DNA of 64,000 nt, taken from positions 1,426,001-1,490,000 of the forward strand of contig CBDDGJ010000003.1 of assembly GCA_965227805.1 (NCBI GenBank), written 5' to 3'. The position numbers and the translations under genes are program-made. Numbering within the stretch: position 1 is the first letter of the stretch; the number at the start of each line of letters is the position of its first letter. Below the pieces are notes generated by a model. It was not told the DNA's origin. It did not search any database and saw only the letters and a program-made list of their open reading frames with translations. Positions 7,741 through 16,592 of this stretch are shown here, piece after piece. This DNA comes from CBDDGJ01 sp965227805 (lineage in GTDB: Bacteria > Pseudomonadota > Alphaproteobacteria > RS24).

Positions 7741-9648
7741 ATGCGGTTTTTAGTATTAGGGCTAACATGTTGTGCAGCGGTTGCATTTCCTGCTACGGCG
7801 CAAATGGGTGCATCACCCACGCATATGAACGCTTATAATGGGCAATCCGGTAATGAACAATCCGGTTATTATGCGGGGGCTTTTTATGCACCAGTCAATA
7901 ATGTGCAACAAAGCTATGCGACATATCAGCAACAACAGGCTTATGGACAAGCACAACCGCTGCCACAACAACAGCAATATGCGGTGCCGCAAAATCCAGC
8001 TATAGGTGCTGGTGCGTCTTTTCCTCATGCGGCGTCTCCTAATCCAGACCCGCAGCAGGCTTATGGGCAAGCACAATCGCTGCCGCAACAACAGCAATAT
8101 GCTCCTAATACGGCGTTTCCTAATCCAGCCCCACAGCAGGCTTATGGACAGGCACAACCGCTGCCGCAACAACAGCAATATGCGCCTAATACGGCGTCTC
8201 CTAATCCAGCCCCACAGCAGGCTTATGGGCAAGCACAGCCGATACCGCAACAACAGCAATATGCGCCACATGCGGCGTCTCCTAATCCAGCCCCACAGCA
8301 GGCTTATGGGCAAGCACAGCCGATACCGCAACAACAGCAATATGCGCCACATGCGGCGTCTCCTAATCCAGCCCCGCAGCAGGCTTATGGGCAAGCACAA
8401 CCGCTGCCGCAACAACAGCAATATGCGCCTAATACGGCGTTTCCTAATCCAGTCCCACAGCAGGCTTATGGACAGGCACAATCGCTGCCGCAACAACAAC
8501 AATATGCGCCTAATACGGCGTTTCCTAATCCAGCCCCACAGCAGGCTTATGGGCAAGCACAACCGATACCGCAACAGCAATATACGCCAAACGTGACGTC
8601 TCAAAATCTAGCGCAAAATCCAGCTATGGGGGCTTCTCAGCCTTATCCGGCACAGCAACAAAATCAACAAACTTATGGGCAATTTACACCGCAAGGCTAT
8701 TCGACACCACCGGCGGTAGCTTCTAATACAGCTGGCTTAAATGTGAATAATTCTAATTCAGCCGATTTTGTTTACAGAAATCAGGTCAACCCTTCTTTTC
8801 CATCTCCCAATTTTCAATCTGGTCAAACCCCTGCGCCTACGCAAAATCTTACGCCTCATCAGAATTTTGAACCATCACCAACCGGTGCATTTGGTTCGAC
8901 AGGGCAAGTGCCAGGTATGAATAGACCCCCAAAACCTCCGGCAATTGCTCAAAATACGCAAATAGCAAACCAAGACAATATGCAAATAAAAGCACACTCA
9001 TTGCTTAATCAGCAAAACTCTGTTCCTAAAGATTATATTCCTAAGACGGCGCAAAATGCTCTGGAGTCATCCTACGCCCAGAACCGTTTACAAAATTATA
9101 ATCAGTTTACCTTACCAGATTTATTTGCCCGTGCGCGTCAGGGAGATCCCTGGGCACAGTTAAAATTAGGTGATGCTTATTATTCTGGTGGCGGCGTGTA
9201 TCCGGATACAGGTATTGCTTTACAACTTTATTATGCAGCAGCCAATCAGGGATTAGCTGAAGCACAAGTCCGTATAGGTAATTTATACCGCGAAGGCTAT
9301 GGCGTAGAAAAAGATATTAAGCAAGCCGAGAAATGGTATCGGCGTGCAGCGCAATCGGGGCATATGGGCGCTCAATATAGTTTAGGCGTTATATATGACC
9401 AAGGTGAAGAAGGAATCCCGCAAAGCAATGAAAAGGCACTGCATTGGTTTAGAACGGCAGCGAATAAAGGCAATATGGATGCGCAATTTGCTATGGGTGT
9501 GATTCACGAGCGGCGCGATGACTCTATTGTAGATATAGTAGATGCTGCAAAATGGTATCGTAAAGCGGCTGACCAAGGGCATGTAGATGCGAAAAAACGC
9601 TGGAAAAAATTAGCTGAAGATCTTCCAGCTCTGGATGATGAATATTAA
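7741..9648 (+). CDS. Secreted Q/P/Y-rich tandem-repeat protein with C-terminal Sel1 repeats
   Basis: A 635-residue protein of unknown function. Residues 1-20 form a signal peptide ending PATA before Q21. Residues 100-287 are seven copies of a 27-residue unit (core PQQAYGQAQPLPQQQQYAP), preceded by one partial copy (about 60-85). A long Q/N/P/S/T-rich disordered linker runs to about 457. Residues 458-620 contain about four Sel1-type alpha-helical repeats (for example GDPWAQLKLGDAYYSGG, KWYRRAAQSGHMGAQYSLG), which usually act as protein-protein scaffolds. The short tail is acidic (LDDEY). The N-terminal region is low in charge and rich in glutamine and tyrosine, like prion-like or phase-separating segments. 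The gene stands alone, with convergent hisN after it. An envelope or periplasmic role is inferred from the signal peptide only. Confidence 0.85.
   Translation: MRFLVLGLTCCAAVAFPATAQMGASPTHMNAYNGQSGNEQSGYYAGAFYAPVNNVQQSYATYQQQQAYGQAQPLPQQQQYAVPQNPAIGAGASFPHAASPNPDPQQAYGQAQSLPQQQQYAPNTAFPNPAPQQAYGQAQPLPQQQQYAPNTASPNPAPQQAYGQAQPIPQQQQYAPHAASPNPAPQQAYGQAQPIPQQQQYAPHAASPNPAPQQAYGQAQPLPQQQQYAPNTAFPNPVPQQAYGQAQSLPQQQQYAPNTAFPNPAPQQAYGQAQPIPQQQYTPNVTSQNLAQNPAMGASQPYPAQQQNQQTYGQFTPQGYSTPPAVASNTAGLNVNNSNSADFVYRNQVNPSFPSPNFQSGQTPAPTQNLTPHQNFEPSPTGAFGSTGQVPGMNRPPKPPAIAQNTQIANQDNMQIKAHSLLNQQNSVPKDYIPKTAQNALESSYAQNRLQNYNQFTLPDLFARARQGDPWAQLKLGDAYYSGGGVYPDTGIALQLYYAAANQGLAEAQVRIGNLYREGYGVEKDIKQAEKWYRRAAQSGHMGAQYSLGVIYDQGEEGIPQSNEKALHWFRTAANKGNMDAQFAMGVIHERRDDSIVDIVDAAKWYRKAADQGHVDAKKRWKKLAEDLPALDDEY
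8038..8601 (+). repeat. Seven in-frame 81-bp tandem repeats (27 codons each)
   Basis: Units begin at 8038, 8119, 8200, 8281, 8362, 8443 and 8524; the last lacks one codon (78 bp). Each begins CCTAATCCAG. Units 3 and 4 (8200-8280 and 8281-8361) are identical over all 81 bases, while others differ by a few substitutions, giving the variants QSLP, QPLP or QPIP, and PNTAF, PNTAS or PHAAS. A multiple of three keeps all frames open through the array, which is why long false ORFs appear on both strands. Confidence 0.95.
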
Positions 9649-9778
9649 GCATAATTATCAATAAAACGGTTAATATATCACCCCTTTGGGCATGGTGGGG
9701 TAAGGCTGCTCGTATACATTGTTAGGCTAGAGCCTTTTATTTCCCGGTGCAGCCCTCAACTAAATAGCTAGGATAAAC
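9649..9778. other. Convergent spacer with stacked inverted repeats
   Basis: The 130 bp between the Sel1 gene and hisN hold three inverted repeats: ACCCC/GGGGT (9680-9684 with 9697-9701), GGCTGC/GCAGCC (9704-9709 with 9749-9754), and, nested inside the second, AGGC-TAGA-GCCT (9724-9735), which is followed by TTTTATTT. The nested hairpin with its T-run could be a weak terminator for the plus-strand gene. The whole could also be a structured 3' UTR or small RNA. No match to a known RNA family was recognised. Confidence 0.35.
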
Positions 9779-10561
9779 TCAAACACAGTTTTTTAAGTGC
9801 GTGCTTAACTGTGTGTGTAATATTTTGTCTCCGCAAGCCAGGATAGCACCACCATTTGCACCATCTCCGCCTGCCCAACTGGTGACAATGCCGCCAGCGG
9901 CTTCAATAAGTGGAATGAGAGGGCAAATATCATAGCTTTGCAATTCTGTTTCAATAACAGCATCAATATGTCCGGCACATAACAAAGCATAAGCATAGCA
10001 ATCCGCACCATAACGTAATAGCTGTGCGCTTTGGGTTATCTCATCCCAAACTAGGCGTAATTTTCCTTTTTGCCAATATTCCGGCGCCGTGGTTGCGATT
10101 ATAGCCTGATTTATATTTTTACAAGCGCGCACGGCAATATTTTTTTTGTCTGTTCCTTTATGCCACAAAGCGTCTTGTTGATAGCCGCTAAACCGTTCAC
10201 CGGTAAATGGTTGATCCATAATGCCTAAAAGTGGTTTGCCGTTATATTTTAAGCCTATAAGTGTTCCCCATGTGGGGAAGCCTGCGAGAAATGCACGTGT
10301 GCCGTCAATCGGGTCAATAATCCATTCATACGCATTCCCCGCTTTATAACCATATTCTTCTCCCATAATCGCATGATCGGGGTAATGCGTCTCAATAAGC
10401 CTACGTATGACGGCTTCTGTATCACGATCTGCTTGTGTAACGGGGTCAAATCCGGTTTCGCTTTTATTGTCAATTTTATCTATATTACGGAATAGGGGCA
10501 GGGTAATTTTCCGCGCTTCATCGGCAAGCCTATGTGCAAAATCTAATAATATCTCGGACAT
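9779..10561 (-). CDS. hisN: Histidinol-phosphatase of the inositol monophosphatase family (HisN-like)
   Basis: A 260-residue Mg(II)-dependent phosphatase. Metal ligands are E68 and E69 (IMGEEYG), D83 and D86 in IDPIDGT (82-88), and D211 in SYDICPLIPLIEAAGG. The segment RYGADCYAYALLCAGHID (183-200), with GT-RAF after the metal motif instead of GTSNFLHG, matches the HisN branch that dephosphorylates histidinol phosphate. It is therefore distinct from the suhB paralogue at 5.4 kb. It starts three bases after the N-formylglutamate amidohydrolase stop. HutG-type chemistry beside HisN suggests linked histidine metabolism, which is inference. Confidence 0.82.
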   Translation of the reverse strand: MSEILLDFAHRLADEARKITLPLFRNIDKIDNKSETGFDPVTQADRDTEAVIRRLIETHYPDHAIMGEEYGYKAGNAYEWIIDPIDGTRAFLAGFPTWGTLIGLKYNGKPLLGIMDQPFTGERFSGYQQDALWHKGTDKKNIAVRACKNINQAIIATTAPEYWQKGKLRLVWDEITQSAQLLRYGADCYAYALLCAGHIDAVIETELQSYDICPLIPLIEAAGGIVTSWAGGDGANGGAILACGDKILHTQLSTHLKNCV

Positions 10562-10564
10562 AGA

Positions 10565-11446
10565 CTACCCTGCCTTAAACAAATCATATGAAATGGATGA
10601 ACGGGCAATATAGCTGACAAGGCCATGCAGATGCGCGCGCAATGTCTCAAAGCCTTCATGGGGCATGAATTTTTTTTCGTCCATATAAAGTTTACGATTG
10701 ATTTCTATTTGGACAGCATGTTGTGCTTTCGTTGGTTTTCCGTAATGTGTGGTGATAAAACCTCCGGAATAGGGTTGATTTAGGCTGACATGATAATTGC
10801 GGTCGCGAAAATATGAGGCAATCGCAACACTCACATGCGTAGCACAGGCGCGCCCATATTTGTCGCCAATGGTAATGTCAATCATTGGTTCATTATGATG
10901 TGTGGCTATATCATCAAGTAAATGTGATGGCATAGAGTGCATATCAAGCAAAATAACATAACCGAATTTTTGTTTTATGTGGGTAATGGTTTGTTGTAAA
11001 GCGTTATGGAAGGGACGATAAATATGTGTCAATCTTTTTTGAGCTTCTTTTAGATCAATTTTATCAGGGTAAATGGGCGTGTTCTCGGCAACGACACGCG
11101 GAATAACCCCAAGCCCTGCGGCGGTGCGTGTGGAAAAATTTATGTCACTTTTTTTTAGTTTTTGCTTTATCAAATAAGGGTCGAGTTCATTTTCAGCCCG
11201 ATTCAAATCGACAAATGCACGTGGATAATTGGCGATAAGCACATGCGCGCCATAATGCGCCGCCATCGCAAAGAACATATCGATAAAGCTGTCTTCCGAT
11301 TGACGAATTTGCATTTCATCTAAGGAAGAGCGATCAAGAAACGCCTGCAGATAATGCGTGCCGCTATGCGGAATACTAAGAAGCACAGGCATAGCCTCGG
11401 CGCGTGGCATAAATAGTGTATAGGGGTTTTCATATGTGGCACTCAT
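10565..11446 (-). CDS. N-formylglutamate amidohydrolase family protein
   Basis: A zinc-dependent amidohydrolase-fold protein of about 293 residues. Characteristic segments are LLSIPHSGTHY near the N-terminus, YPRAFVDLNRAENELDP, GVIPRV, YRPFHNAL, ILLDMHSMPSH and the C-terminal VQIEINRKLYM. Family members release formate and glutamate from N-formylglutamate in histidine degradation; many alphaproteobacterial copies are not in hut operons, so the true substrate is uncertain. The frame is open upstream to 11482, but the ATG pair at 11449/11446 (MSATYENPYTLF) fits family length better. It probably forms a two-gene unit with hisN. Confidence 0.85.
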   Translation of the reverse strand: MSATYENPYTLFMPRAEAMPVLLSIPHSGTHYLQAFLDRSSLDEMQIRQSEDSFIDMFFAMAAHYGAHVLIANYPRAFVDLNRAENELDPYLIKQKLKKSDINFSTRTAAGLGVIPRVVAENTPIYPDKIDLKEAQKRLTHIYRPFHNALQQTITHIKQKFGYVILLDMHSMPSHLLDDIATHHNEPMIDITIGDKYGRACATHVSVAIASYFRDRNYHVSLNQPYSGGFITTHYGKPTKAQHAVQIEINRKLYMDEKKFMPHEGFETLRAHLHGLVSYIARSSISYDLFKAG

Positions 11447-11552
11447 CATCCACGAGTATAGCACGAAAAAAATGCAGCACATAAAAATTTATAATTCAAT
11501 TTGGCAGATAGCTGATATTCTGCTATAGCCGAAGGCATGAAAAACATTAGAT

Positions 11553-11627
11553 GGGCGATTAGCTCAGTGGGAGAGCACTACCTTGACATGGTAGGGGTCA
11601 CTGGTTCAATCCCAGTATCGCCCACCA
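11553..11627 (+). tRNA. tRNA-Val (anticodon GAC)
   Basis: A full cloverleaf can be drawn. The acceptor stem GGGCGAT pairs with ATCGCCC and is followed by an encoded ACCA. The D arm is GCTCAGTGGGAGAGC. The anticodon arm CTACC-TTGACAT-GGTAG gives anticodon GAC. The T arm is ACTGG-TTCAATC-CCAGT. There is no intron. It is isolated between the amidohydrolase and malate synthase genes, with no integrase or duplicated 3' end nearby. Confidence 0.97.
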
Positions 11628-11708
11628 TCATATAAAGTATAAGCAGGCGCGCTGTCTGCTGCACAATTTACGATTTATAGGGTCGTTTATAATTATAAGG
11701 GAGACATT

Positions 11709-13880
11709 ATGAGTGAACGTCAAACCATTTGCGGGTTACAAATTGACAAAAAATTGAGTGATTTTATTGCGGATGAAGCAGTCCGCGACATAGATATTAC
11801 AGCAGAGCAATTTTGGCAGAGCCTTGCTGATATTTTTGAGCATTTCGCACCGCGTAATAAAGCACTTTTACAAAAACGTGATGCATTACAAGCACAGATA
11901 GATGAATGGCATAAGGCGCATCATGGTCAGCCGCATAATGCACAAGCCTATAAGGCGTTTTTGCAAGAGATAGGGTATCTTGTGCCTGAGGGAGATGATT
12001 TTTCAATCGAAACGGATAATGTTGATCCGGAAATTTCACATATTGCAGGCCCACAACTTGTTGTGCCCGTTAAAAATGCCCGCTTTGCGGTGAATGCGGC
12101 AAATGCACGATGGGGCAGCCTTTATGATGCATTTTATGGCACGGATATTATTCCACAAGATGGTGAATTTGCCCCCGAGGGAGCCTATAGCCCCTTACGT
12201 GGCGGCGAGGTCATTCGCCGCGCAAAAGCATTTCTTGATGATGTCGTGCCACTCACTGGTGCATCCCATAGTGATGTTACCGCTTATGACATTGTAGATG
12301 GTGCATTACAGGCGCAAATAGCACAAAATACAGTTGGTCTTAAGCATCCCATCCAGCTAGCAGGTTTTACAAAAACGGATAATGCGCTTGCATGTATTTT
12401 ACTCCGTAATAATGATCTACATATTGAGATTCACATTGATCGCACACATAATATCGGTAAGGATGATGCCGCCGGTGTAAGCGATATTATTCTGGAATCT
12501 GCCGTGACCACGATTATGGATTGTGAAGACTCGGTTGCTGCTGTTGATGCTGAAGATAAGGTCGAAACCTATCGTAATCTTCTTGGGCTTATGCAGCGTA
12601 ATCTTGATGTTGATATGCAAAAGGGCGGCAAAAACATAACGCGCCGTCTTGCTGATAATCGCATATATACCACGCCCGATGGCGGCACGCTTACCCTTGC
12701 AGGCTTGTCGCTTATGCTGATTCGTAATGTGGGACATCTTATGACCAATCCGGCTATTTTGGATGGCGAAGGCAATGAAATCCCCGAAGGTATAATGGAT
12801 GCCGCTATTACGGGGTTGCTTGCGAAACATGATTTTTCCAAAACGGATGCCCAGCTTAAAAATAGTCAGGCCGGTTCGGTTTATATTGTAAAGCCGAAAA
12901 TGCATGGTCCTGAAGAAGTCGCCTTTACCGATGAGCTATTTGCTGCGGTTGAAAAGGCGTTAGATTTACCGCCGCTTTGCCTCAAAATGGGCATAATGGA
13001 TGAAGAACGTCGCACGACGGTGAATTTGAAAGAGTGTATCCGTGCGGCGAAATCGCGTGTGATTTTTATCAATACCGGTTTTTTAGATAGAACAGGGGAT
13101 GAAATGCATACATCAATGGAAATGGGGCCGATGATCCGCAAAGCGGATATGAAAACATCAGATTGGTTATTGACTTATGAAGATTGGAATGTCGATATTG
13201 GTTTGGCGTGCGGCTTTCAAGGTAAAGCGCAAATTGGCAAGGGTATGTGGGCAATGCCGGATTTAATGGCGGCAATGCTGGAGCAAAAAATTGGGCAACC
13301 GCGTGCAGGAGCAGATTGCGCGTGGGCACCTTCCCCTACGGCAGCTACCATTCATGCATTACATTATCATTATGTGGATGTGAATGCGGTGCAAAATCAA
13401 CTCAAAGCCCGCCCGCGTGCATCGGTTGATAAAATTTTAACCATGCCGGTGGAAACGCATCCGCAATGGTCGCCACAAGATATTCAAGAAGAATTAGATA
13501 ATAATGCACAAGGCATTTTAGGCTATGTTGTGCGCTGGATTGATCAAGGCGTTGGCTGTTCGAAAGTGCCCGATATTCATAATATTGGCCTTATGGAAGA
13601 CCGCGCAACCTTACGCATTTCCAGCCAGCATATTGCAAATTGGTTGCATCACAATATTTGCACAGAAGACCAGGTGCGGGAAACCTTGAAACGCATGGCT
13701 GTTGTGGTTGACAAACAAAATGCTGGCGATCCAGCTTATCAGCCCATGGCGCCCACTTTTGATGGCATTGCCTTTCAAGCGGCTTGTGATTTAATCTTTA
13801 AGGGGCGCGCACAGCCAAGCGGTTACACCGAACCACTTTTGCATCAACATCGTCTGGCTTATAAGGCGGCACGCGCTTAA
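11709..13880 (+). CDS. glcB: Malate synthase G
   Basis: A 723-residue monomeric enzyme that condenses glyoxylate and acetyl-CoA to malate, the second step of the glyoxylate shunt. It has the malate synthase G size and segments: [39 protein letters not shown] (acidic Mg(II) site), [73 protein letters not shown] and [31 protein letters not shown] lies seven bases before the ATG. Isocitrate lyase is not in the window. The TesB-like gene starts four bases after its stop. Confidence 0.97.
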   Translation: MSERQTICGLQIDKKLSDFIADEAVRDIDITAEQFWQSLADIFEHFAPRNKALLQKRDALQAQIDEWHKAHHGQPHNAQAYKAFLQEIGYLVPEGDDFSIETDNVDPEISHIAGPQLVVPVKNARFAVNAANARWGSLYDAFYGTDIIPQDGEFAPEGAYSPLRGGEVIRRAKAFLDDVVPLTGASHSDVTAYDIVDGALQAQIAQNTVGLKHPIQLAGFTKTDNALACILLRNNDLHIEIHIDRTHNIGKDDAAGVSDIILESAVTTIMDCEDSVAAVDAEDKVETYRNLLGLMQRNLDVDMQKGGKNITRRLADNRIYTTPDGGTLTLAGLSLMLIRNVGHLMTNPAILDGEGNEIPEGIMDAAITGLLAKHDFSKTDAQLKNSQAGSVYIVKPKMHGPEEVAFTDELFAAVEKALDLPPLCLKMGIMDEERRTTVNLKECIRAAKSRVIFINTGFLDRTGDEMHTSMEMGPMIRKADMKTSDWLLTYEDWNVDIGLACGFQGKAQIGKGMWAMPDLMAAMLEQKIGQPRAGADCAWAPSPTAATIHALHYHYVDVNAVQNQLKARPRASVDKILTMPVETHPQWSPQDIQEELDNNAQGILGYVVRWIDQGVGCSKVPDIHNIGLMEDRATLRISSQHIANWLHHNICTEDQVRETLKRMAVVVDKQNAGDPAYQPMAPTFDGIAFQAACDLIFKGRAQPSGYTEPLLHQHRLAYKAARA

Positions 13881-13884
13881 AAAG

Positions 13885-14694
13885 ATGGCCGCATCTTCTT
13901 TTTTTGCGCTTGAAAAAACGCATAATCCCAACCGGTTTTATCTGCCGGTTGCGGAAAATCTATGTGTTGGTCGGCAAGGACGCAAATTTTTATTCGGCGG
14001 TGTGGGGCTTGCCGCAGCGATTGCGGCAATGGAAAGCACCACCGATCGCCGGCTTGTGTGGACGACAGCACAATATTTATCTTTTGCCCGCCCCGGCGAA
14101 ATTATGGATTTAGATGTGGTTGTGCCGGTGACGGGTAAATATAATTCGCAAGCGCGTGTCATTGCACATATTGGCGACCGGGAGATTCTAACGGCCAATG
14201 CGGCTTTGGGCGCGCGTGAGGGAGAGGTCTCATTGCAATGGGCAGAAATGCCTGTTGTTCCCGATCCCGAGGAATGTCCCCCGATTACATTATGGGAAAA
14301 GCGCGGTGGCCTGCATGCGCGTATGGATGGGCGACTGGTTAAAGGACATTATGATAATATGCACGCGCCGGATATAAGCGGTGATGATGGTCATGTTATG
14401 TTTTGGATACGTTTTAAGGAAAGCGCACATATTAGCTCGGATTTATTAGCCATTATTGCCGATTACGTGCCCTCTGCCATGCGTAGTGCTCTGGGGCGTG
14501 ATGCGGGGGCCAATTCTCTGGATAATACATTGCGCATTCGTCGGCTTGTGCAAACTGAATGGGTTTTATGCGATATTCGTATTCACGGCGTGCATAGCGG
14601 ATTTATGCATGGGGGCATGCTGATTTTTTCCGAATGCGGTGAACTTATGGCCCTAGCGAGTCAGTCGGGCATTGTGCGTATACTGGATGAATAA
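13885..14694 (+). CDS. Acyl-CoA thioesterase family protein (TesB-like double hotdog)
   Basis: A 269-residue protein. The C-terminal segment (LDNTLRIRR...TEWVLCDIRIHGVHSGFMHGGMLIF, then GELMALASQSGIVR) matches the second hotdog domain of TesB-type thioesterases, where the aspartate in the LDNTL motif and the downstream Thr are catalytic. The N-terminal half (FGGVGLAAAIAAMESTTDRR, TAQYLSFARPGEIMDLDV) is the first hotdog domain. It probably hydrolyses acyl-CoA in the cytosol. It is four bases from glcB and probably co-transcribed; a weak RBS there fits translational coupling. The exact acyl substrate is unknown. Confidence 0.78.
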   Translation: MAASSFFALEKTHNPNRFYLPVAENLCVGRQGRKFLFGGVGLAAAIAAMESTTDRRLVWTTAQYLSFARPGEIMDLDVVVPVTGKYNSQARVIAHIGDREILTANAALGAREGEVSLQWAEMPVVPDPEECPPITLWEKRGGLHARMDGRLVKGHYDNMHAPDISGDDGHVMFWIRFKESAHISSDLLAIIADYVPSAMRSALGRDAGANSLDNTLRIRRLVQTEWVLCDIRIHGVHSGFMHGGMLIFSECGELMALASQSGIVRILDE

Positions 14695-14697
14695 GCC

Positions 14698-15132
14698 TTA
14701 CCCCGTGCGCCGCATATAGGCAAAGCTCAATCCGGATAGAGCCCCGATAAAGGCAAGCACCAAGAAGCCATCCCAATGGCGCGCCGCAGCGATGGGCATA
14801 ACATTAAAAGAAATTTTAAGGGCGGCAAGTGCTATCACAATCGCGCAAAAGCCAGCCAGGCTATAGATAATGGGCGGGAAATCTAGGAGTTTTATAACCT
14901 GCCCTGCAAGTAAAAATGCAATCAATAGCCCGATGCCAAATATACTGCCAAATAGGGGGGTCATATGCACGATGTCATGCAAAATGGTTTGCACGATAAG
15001 CATAAACGGCACATCAACATCCATAGCGGTTAATTCACGAATGGTAAAAAGCGATGATGCAATTATGCCAAGACCATCAAAAATAATCCATGCGATAATA
15101 TATGCGATTATAAATCGTCCGATAGCATGCAT
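14698..15132 (-). CDS. Hypothetical four-helix membrane protein
   Basis: A 144-residue protein not recognised as a known family. Hydrophobic stretches near residues 5-27, 60-76, 80-106 and 118-138 suggest four membrane helices, with a short basic end (YMRRTG). There is no signal peptide motif, cysteine pair or metal motif. It is convergent with the thioesterase, with three bases between the stops, and divergent from the dehydrogenase gene at 15.2 kb. Base composition looks like that of its neighbours. Confidence 0.6.
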   Translation of the reverse strand: MHAIGRFIIAYIIAWIIFDGLGIIASSLFTIRELTAMDVDVPFMLIVQTILHDIVHMTPLFGSIFGIGLLIAFLLAGQVIKLLDFPPIIYSLAGFCAIVIALAALKISFNVMPIAAARHWDGFLVLAFIGALSGLSFAYMRRTG

Positions 15133-15226
15133 AAAATGTCTTCCTCAAATCATTTAATGTTATTATTATAGTATAAACTTGTTTTTTACGCTATATTTAA
15201 TCGGAAAATAGGGAAAGGTTTTATCT

Positions 15227-16345
15227 ATGTCTAAAGTGCGGAAAACTACGGCTCTGATTATCTTGTTTTATATGGGTTTTTCTACACATATATGGGCACA
15301 AACTATGCCGCAAAAAGCGTATCAGCTTGCCACAATTGTCGAGGGGTTGGATAGTCCGTGGGGGTTTGCCTTTTTACCAGATGGCGATATTCTCGTTACA
15401 GAATTAGGGGGTAAGCTGCGCCTTATTCGCAATGGGTCTTTGGTTACGCAACCCGTTAGCGGTGTGCCGGAGGTTTTTTATGCGGGGCAGGGCGGGCTTA
15501 TGGATATTGTTTTGCACCCTGATTATGCTGAAAACCAGTTTGTTTATGTGTCGCTCGCCGTGGGCGATTCGGATGCAAACGCATTGCGTATTATTCGTGC
15601 CCGCTTTACGGGTGAGGCTTTGGAAAATGTGGAAACGATTTTTGAGGCGGCACCTGCCAAAGATACACCGGTGCATTATGCAGGACGCATGACATTCTTG
15701 CCCGATAATAGTCTGCTGATTATGGTGGGTGATGGCTTTGATTACCGTGAGGAAGCACAAAATTTATCTACCCATTTCGGTAGCATTGTGCGTGTTACGG
15801 ATAGCGGCAAGATTCCACCCGATAACCCGTTTCTCGATATAAGCGATGCAAAACCGGAAACATGGAGCTATGGGCATCGTAACGCACAAAGCATTATATA
15901 TGATGCACAGCTTGACGCTGTATTTCAAACCGAGCACGGCGCGCGCGGCGGGGATGAACTTAATCTGATTGAGGCAGGCAAAAATTACGGCTGGCCGATC
16001 ATCACATGGGGCATTGACTATTCAGGGGCACGCATTAGCCCCTATACAGAATATGAAGGCATGGAGCAGCCTTTAATTGATTGGACACCGTCTATTGGCC
16101 CAAGCGGTATGACGCTTTATCGTGGAGATTTATTTCCGCAATGGCAGGGCGATATTTTTGTTACGAGTTTAATTTTTTCGCATGTTGTGCGTGTAGATAT
16201 GGACGGCAAAAAAGCGGGCGCACAAGAGGTTTTATTTGAGGAAATCGGCGAGCGTTTACGCGATATTCGCACAGGCGCAGATGGCGCCCTTTATATTCTG
16301 GCCGAAGAAAGCGGACGTTTGCTAAAAGTTACGCCCGCGCAATAG
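15227..16345 (+). CDS. PQQ-dependent aldose sugar dehydrogenase-like protein (YliI/Asd type), secreted
   Basis: A 372-residue beta-propeller protein of the soluble glucose/sorbosone dehydrogenase family. An N-terminal signal peptide runs to about residue 24 (HIWA before Q). Family segments include LDSPWGFAFLPDGDILVTE, GQGGLMDIVLHPDY, HYAGRMTFLPDNSLLIMVGD, WSYGHRNAQSIIYD, QTEHGARGGDELNLIEAGKNYGWP, PLIDWTPSIGPSGMTLY and RLRDIRTGADGALYILAEESGRLLKV. It probably oxidises aldose sugars in the periplasm with PQQ as cofactor. No pqq synthesis genes are in the window. It stands alone, 66 bp before rpmF. Confidence 0.88.
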   Translation: MSKVRKTTALIILFYMGFSTHIWAQTMPQKAYQLATIVEGLDSPWGFAFLPDGDILVTELGGKLRLIRNGSLVTQPVSGVPEVFYAGQGGLMDIVLHPDYAENQFVYVSLAVGDSDANALRIIRARFTGEALENVETIFEAAPAKDTPVHYAGRMTFLPDNSLLIMVGDGFDYREEAQNLSTHFGSIVRVTDSGKIPPDNPFLDISDAKPETWSYGHRNAQSIIYDAQLDAVFQTEHGARGGDELNLIEAGKNYGWPIITWGIDYSGARISPYTEYEGMEQPLIDWTPSIGPSGMTLYRGDLFPQWQGDIFVTSLIFSHVVRVDMDGKKAGAQEVLFEEIGERLRDIRTGADGALYILAEESGRLLKVTPAQ

Positions 16346-16411
16346 TCAAAAGGGCTTGTCTTTATTGTGTGGGTGGCGTATAAGCCGGTCTACTTGTGAA
16401 GGAGATTTATT

Positions 16412-16591
16412 ATGGCAGTTCCGAAGCGAAAAACAACACCGTCACGTCGTGGTATGCGCCGCGCTGCTGATGCGCTTTCCAATCCGGCTTATATTGAAAA
16501 TCCGGATAGCGGTGAATTGCACCGCCCGCATCATATTGATTTGAAAAGCGGGCTTTATCGCGGCAAACAAGTGCTCAGCCCGCAAGAGTAA
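16412..16591 (+). CDS. rpmF: 50S ribosomal protein L32
   Basis: A 59-residue protein starting [20 protein letters not shown], the invariant basic start of L32, followed by the alphaproteobacterial middle ([19 protein letters not shown]) and a short tail. The ribosome binding site AAGGAG (16399-16404) is seven bases before the ATG. It is too short for a 60-codon cut-off and is easily missed. L32 genes are commonly followed by plsX and fabH; here the next gene is pabC on the other strand, one base after the stop, so rpmF is separated from the phospholipid genes. Confidence 0.97.
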   Translation: MAVPKRKTTPSRRGMRRAADALSNPAYIENPDSGELHRPHHIDLKSGLYRGKQVLSPQE

Positions 16592-16592
16592 T

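Noticed and set aside
8006..8596. Second plus-strand frame through the same repeats, rich in Arg, Asn and Met
   Set aside because: It is an out-of-frame shadow of the same repeat units.
8038..8601. CRISPR-like array
   Set aside because: Units are contiguous 81-bp coding repeats without unique spacers, and no cas genes are present.
7813..8604. Long open frame on the minus strand rich in Leu, Arg and Ile across the repeat array
   Set aside because: It exists only because the 81-bp units are a multiple of three; it is antisense to a gene with signal peptide and Sel1 domains and has no RBS or recognisable domain.
5382..10561. suhB and hisN as a gene duplication
   Set aside because: The two phosphatases share only family motifs and belong to different branches; there is no sign of recent duplication.
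11553..11627. tRNA-Val as an attachment site for an integrated element
   Set aside because: No integrase, no repeated tRNA 3' end and no foreign-looking genes flank it.
12417..12905. 162-codon minus-strand frame inside malate synthase
   Set aside because: It is antisense to a well-conserved coding sequence, with no domain and no RBS.
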